Origin: Desulfobulbaceae bacterium
Lineage (GTDB): Bacteria; Desulfobacterota; Desulfobulbia; Desulfobulbales; Desulfobulbaceae
Reading direction: 5' to 3'
Assembly (NCBI GenBank): GCA_007121995.1
Contig: SKJK01000317.1
Coordinates: forward strand, 1 to 5,420
Length of the DNA: 5,420 nt
The notes under the pieces were generated by a model. It saw only the letters and a program-made list of their open reading frames with translations, ran no database searches and was not told the DNA's origin. The position numbers and the translations under genes were made by a program. This document shows positions 5,313 to 5,420 of this stretch, piece after piece. Each line of letters begins with the position of its first letter. Position 1 is the first letter of the stretch.

Positions 5313-5420
5313 ATGAAGACTGCAAAGCGTCTGCAGCAAATGTATGTCCGCATGCTTGATCAATGCGGGCCTCAGCACTGGTGGCCGGCGGAAACTCCCT
5401 TTGAAATCATGGTGGGAGCA
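5313..5420 (+). CDS. Endonuclease III-like DNA glycosylase, N-terminal 36 residues
   Basis: The frame from ATG 5313 stays open to the window edge. It contains QHWWPAETPFEIMVGA (residues 21-36), which I recognise as the start of the helix-hairpin-helix glycosylase domain in endonuclease III-related proteins, where a GA-x-L-T-Q-N-T-x-W segment normally follows. Such enzymes remove damaged or mismatched bases and may nick the abasic site in base excision repair. The catalytic Lys/Asp, the hairpin and any C-terminal 4Fe-4S cysteines lie beyond the window, so the subfamily cannot be fixed. The ribosome binding site is weak (GGGTG 9 nt upstream). A GTG at 5301 is an alternative start. The gene lies 196 nt after pfk on the same strand, so co-transcription is possible but unproven. 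Confidence 0.85.
   Translation, partial: MKTAKRLQQMYVRMLDQCGPQHWWPAETPFEIMVGA

Noticed and set aside
5298..5345. Resemblance to a cyclic-di-GMP (GEMM) riboswitch, from GCAAACC and GCAAAGC
   Set aside because: The short strings match but the GAAA tetraloop and flanking stems are missing, and the second string lies in coding sequence.

Overview
The window reads as chromosomal DNA of an anaerobic, selenocysteine-using bacterium, most likely in the Desulfobacterota (the sulfate-reducer side of the old Deltaproteobacteria). This rests on an IscA/HesB-type selenoprotein of the form known from that group, a 362-residue phosphofructokinase of the non-E. coli type, and general sequence character. No rRNA or other phylogenetic marker is present, so the assignment is inference. 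There are no insertion sequences, CRISPR arrays, tRNAs or integration signs. It looks like core genome rather than an accessory island.

Layout. Positions 1-3673 are read from the minus strand. In transcription order they hold a short IscA/HesB-family gene interrupted in frame by UGA (3673 to 3338), a strong intrinsic terminator (3314 to 3275), a promoter overlapping a 30-bp dyad (3242 to 3198), the complete disaggregase gene clpB (3130 to 524), a 15-bp perfect stem-loop (479 to 442), a conserved-looking 95-residue protein of unknown function (358 to 71), and possibly the first codons of another gene running off the left edge. Positions 3674-3934 are a divergent intergenic region. From there the plus strand carries a possible 29-codon leader ORF (3942-4031), a complete 6-phosphofructokinase gene (4028-5116), a 196-bp gap with several inverted repeats, and the 5' end of an endonuclease III-like DNA glycosylase gene (from 5313).

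The main discovery is at 3338-3673. Reading through the UGA at 3572-3574 restores a 111-residue protein in which selenocysteine replaces the first conserved cysteine of the IscA/HesB fold. The codon is followed at the expected distance by a bacterial SECIS-type hairpin (perfect 7-bp stem, loop UGGAU). The same gene ends with another UGA used as a true stop. A standard gene caller would report only a truncated 71-residue ORF from an internal TTG at 3553 and lose the N-terminal 40 residues with the active-site residue. The protein also has an unusual three-cysteine tail in place of the normal Cys-Gly-Cys.

The second observation concerns the pfk start. A small ORF with a good ribosome binding site ends in an ATGA overlap with the pfk start codon, while pfk itself has a poor ribosome binding site. 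That arrangement suggests translational coupling. The pfk promoter region also carries four CCGG-type half-sites in exact mirror symmetry. The genes do not form one pathway: protein quality control, iron-sulfur/redox handling, glycolysis and base excision repair simply adjoin.
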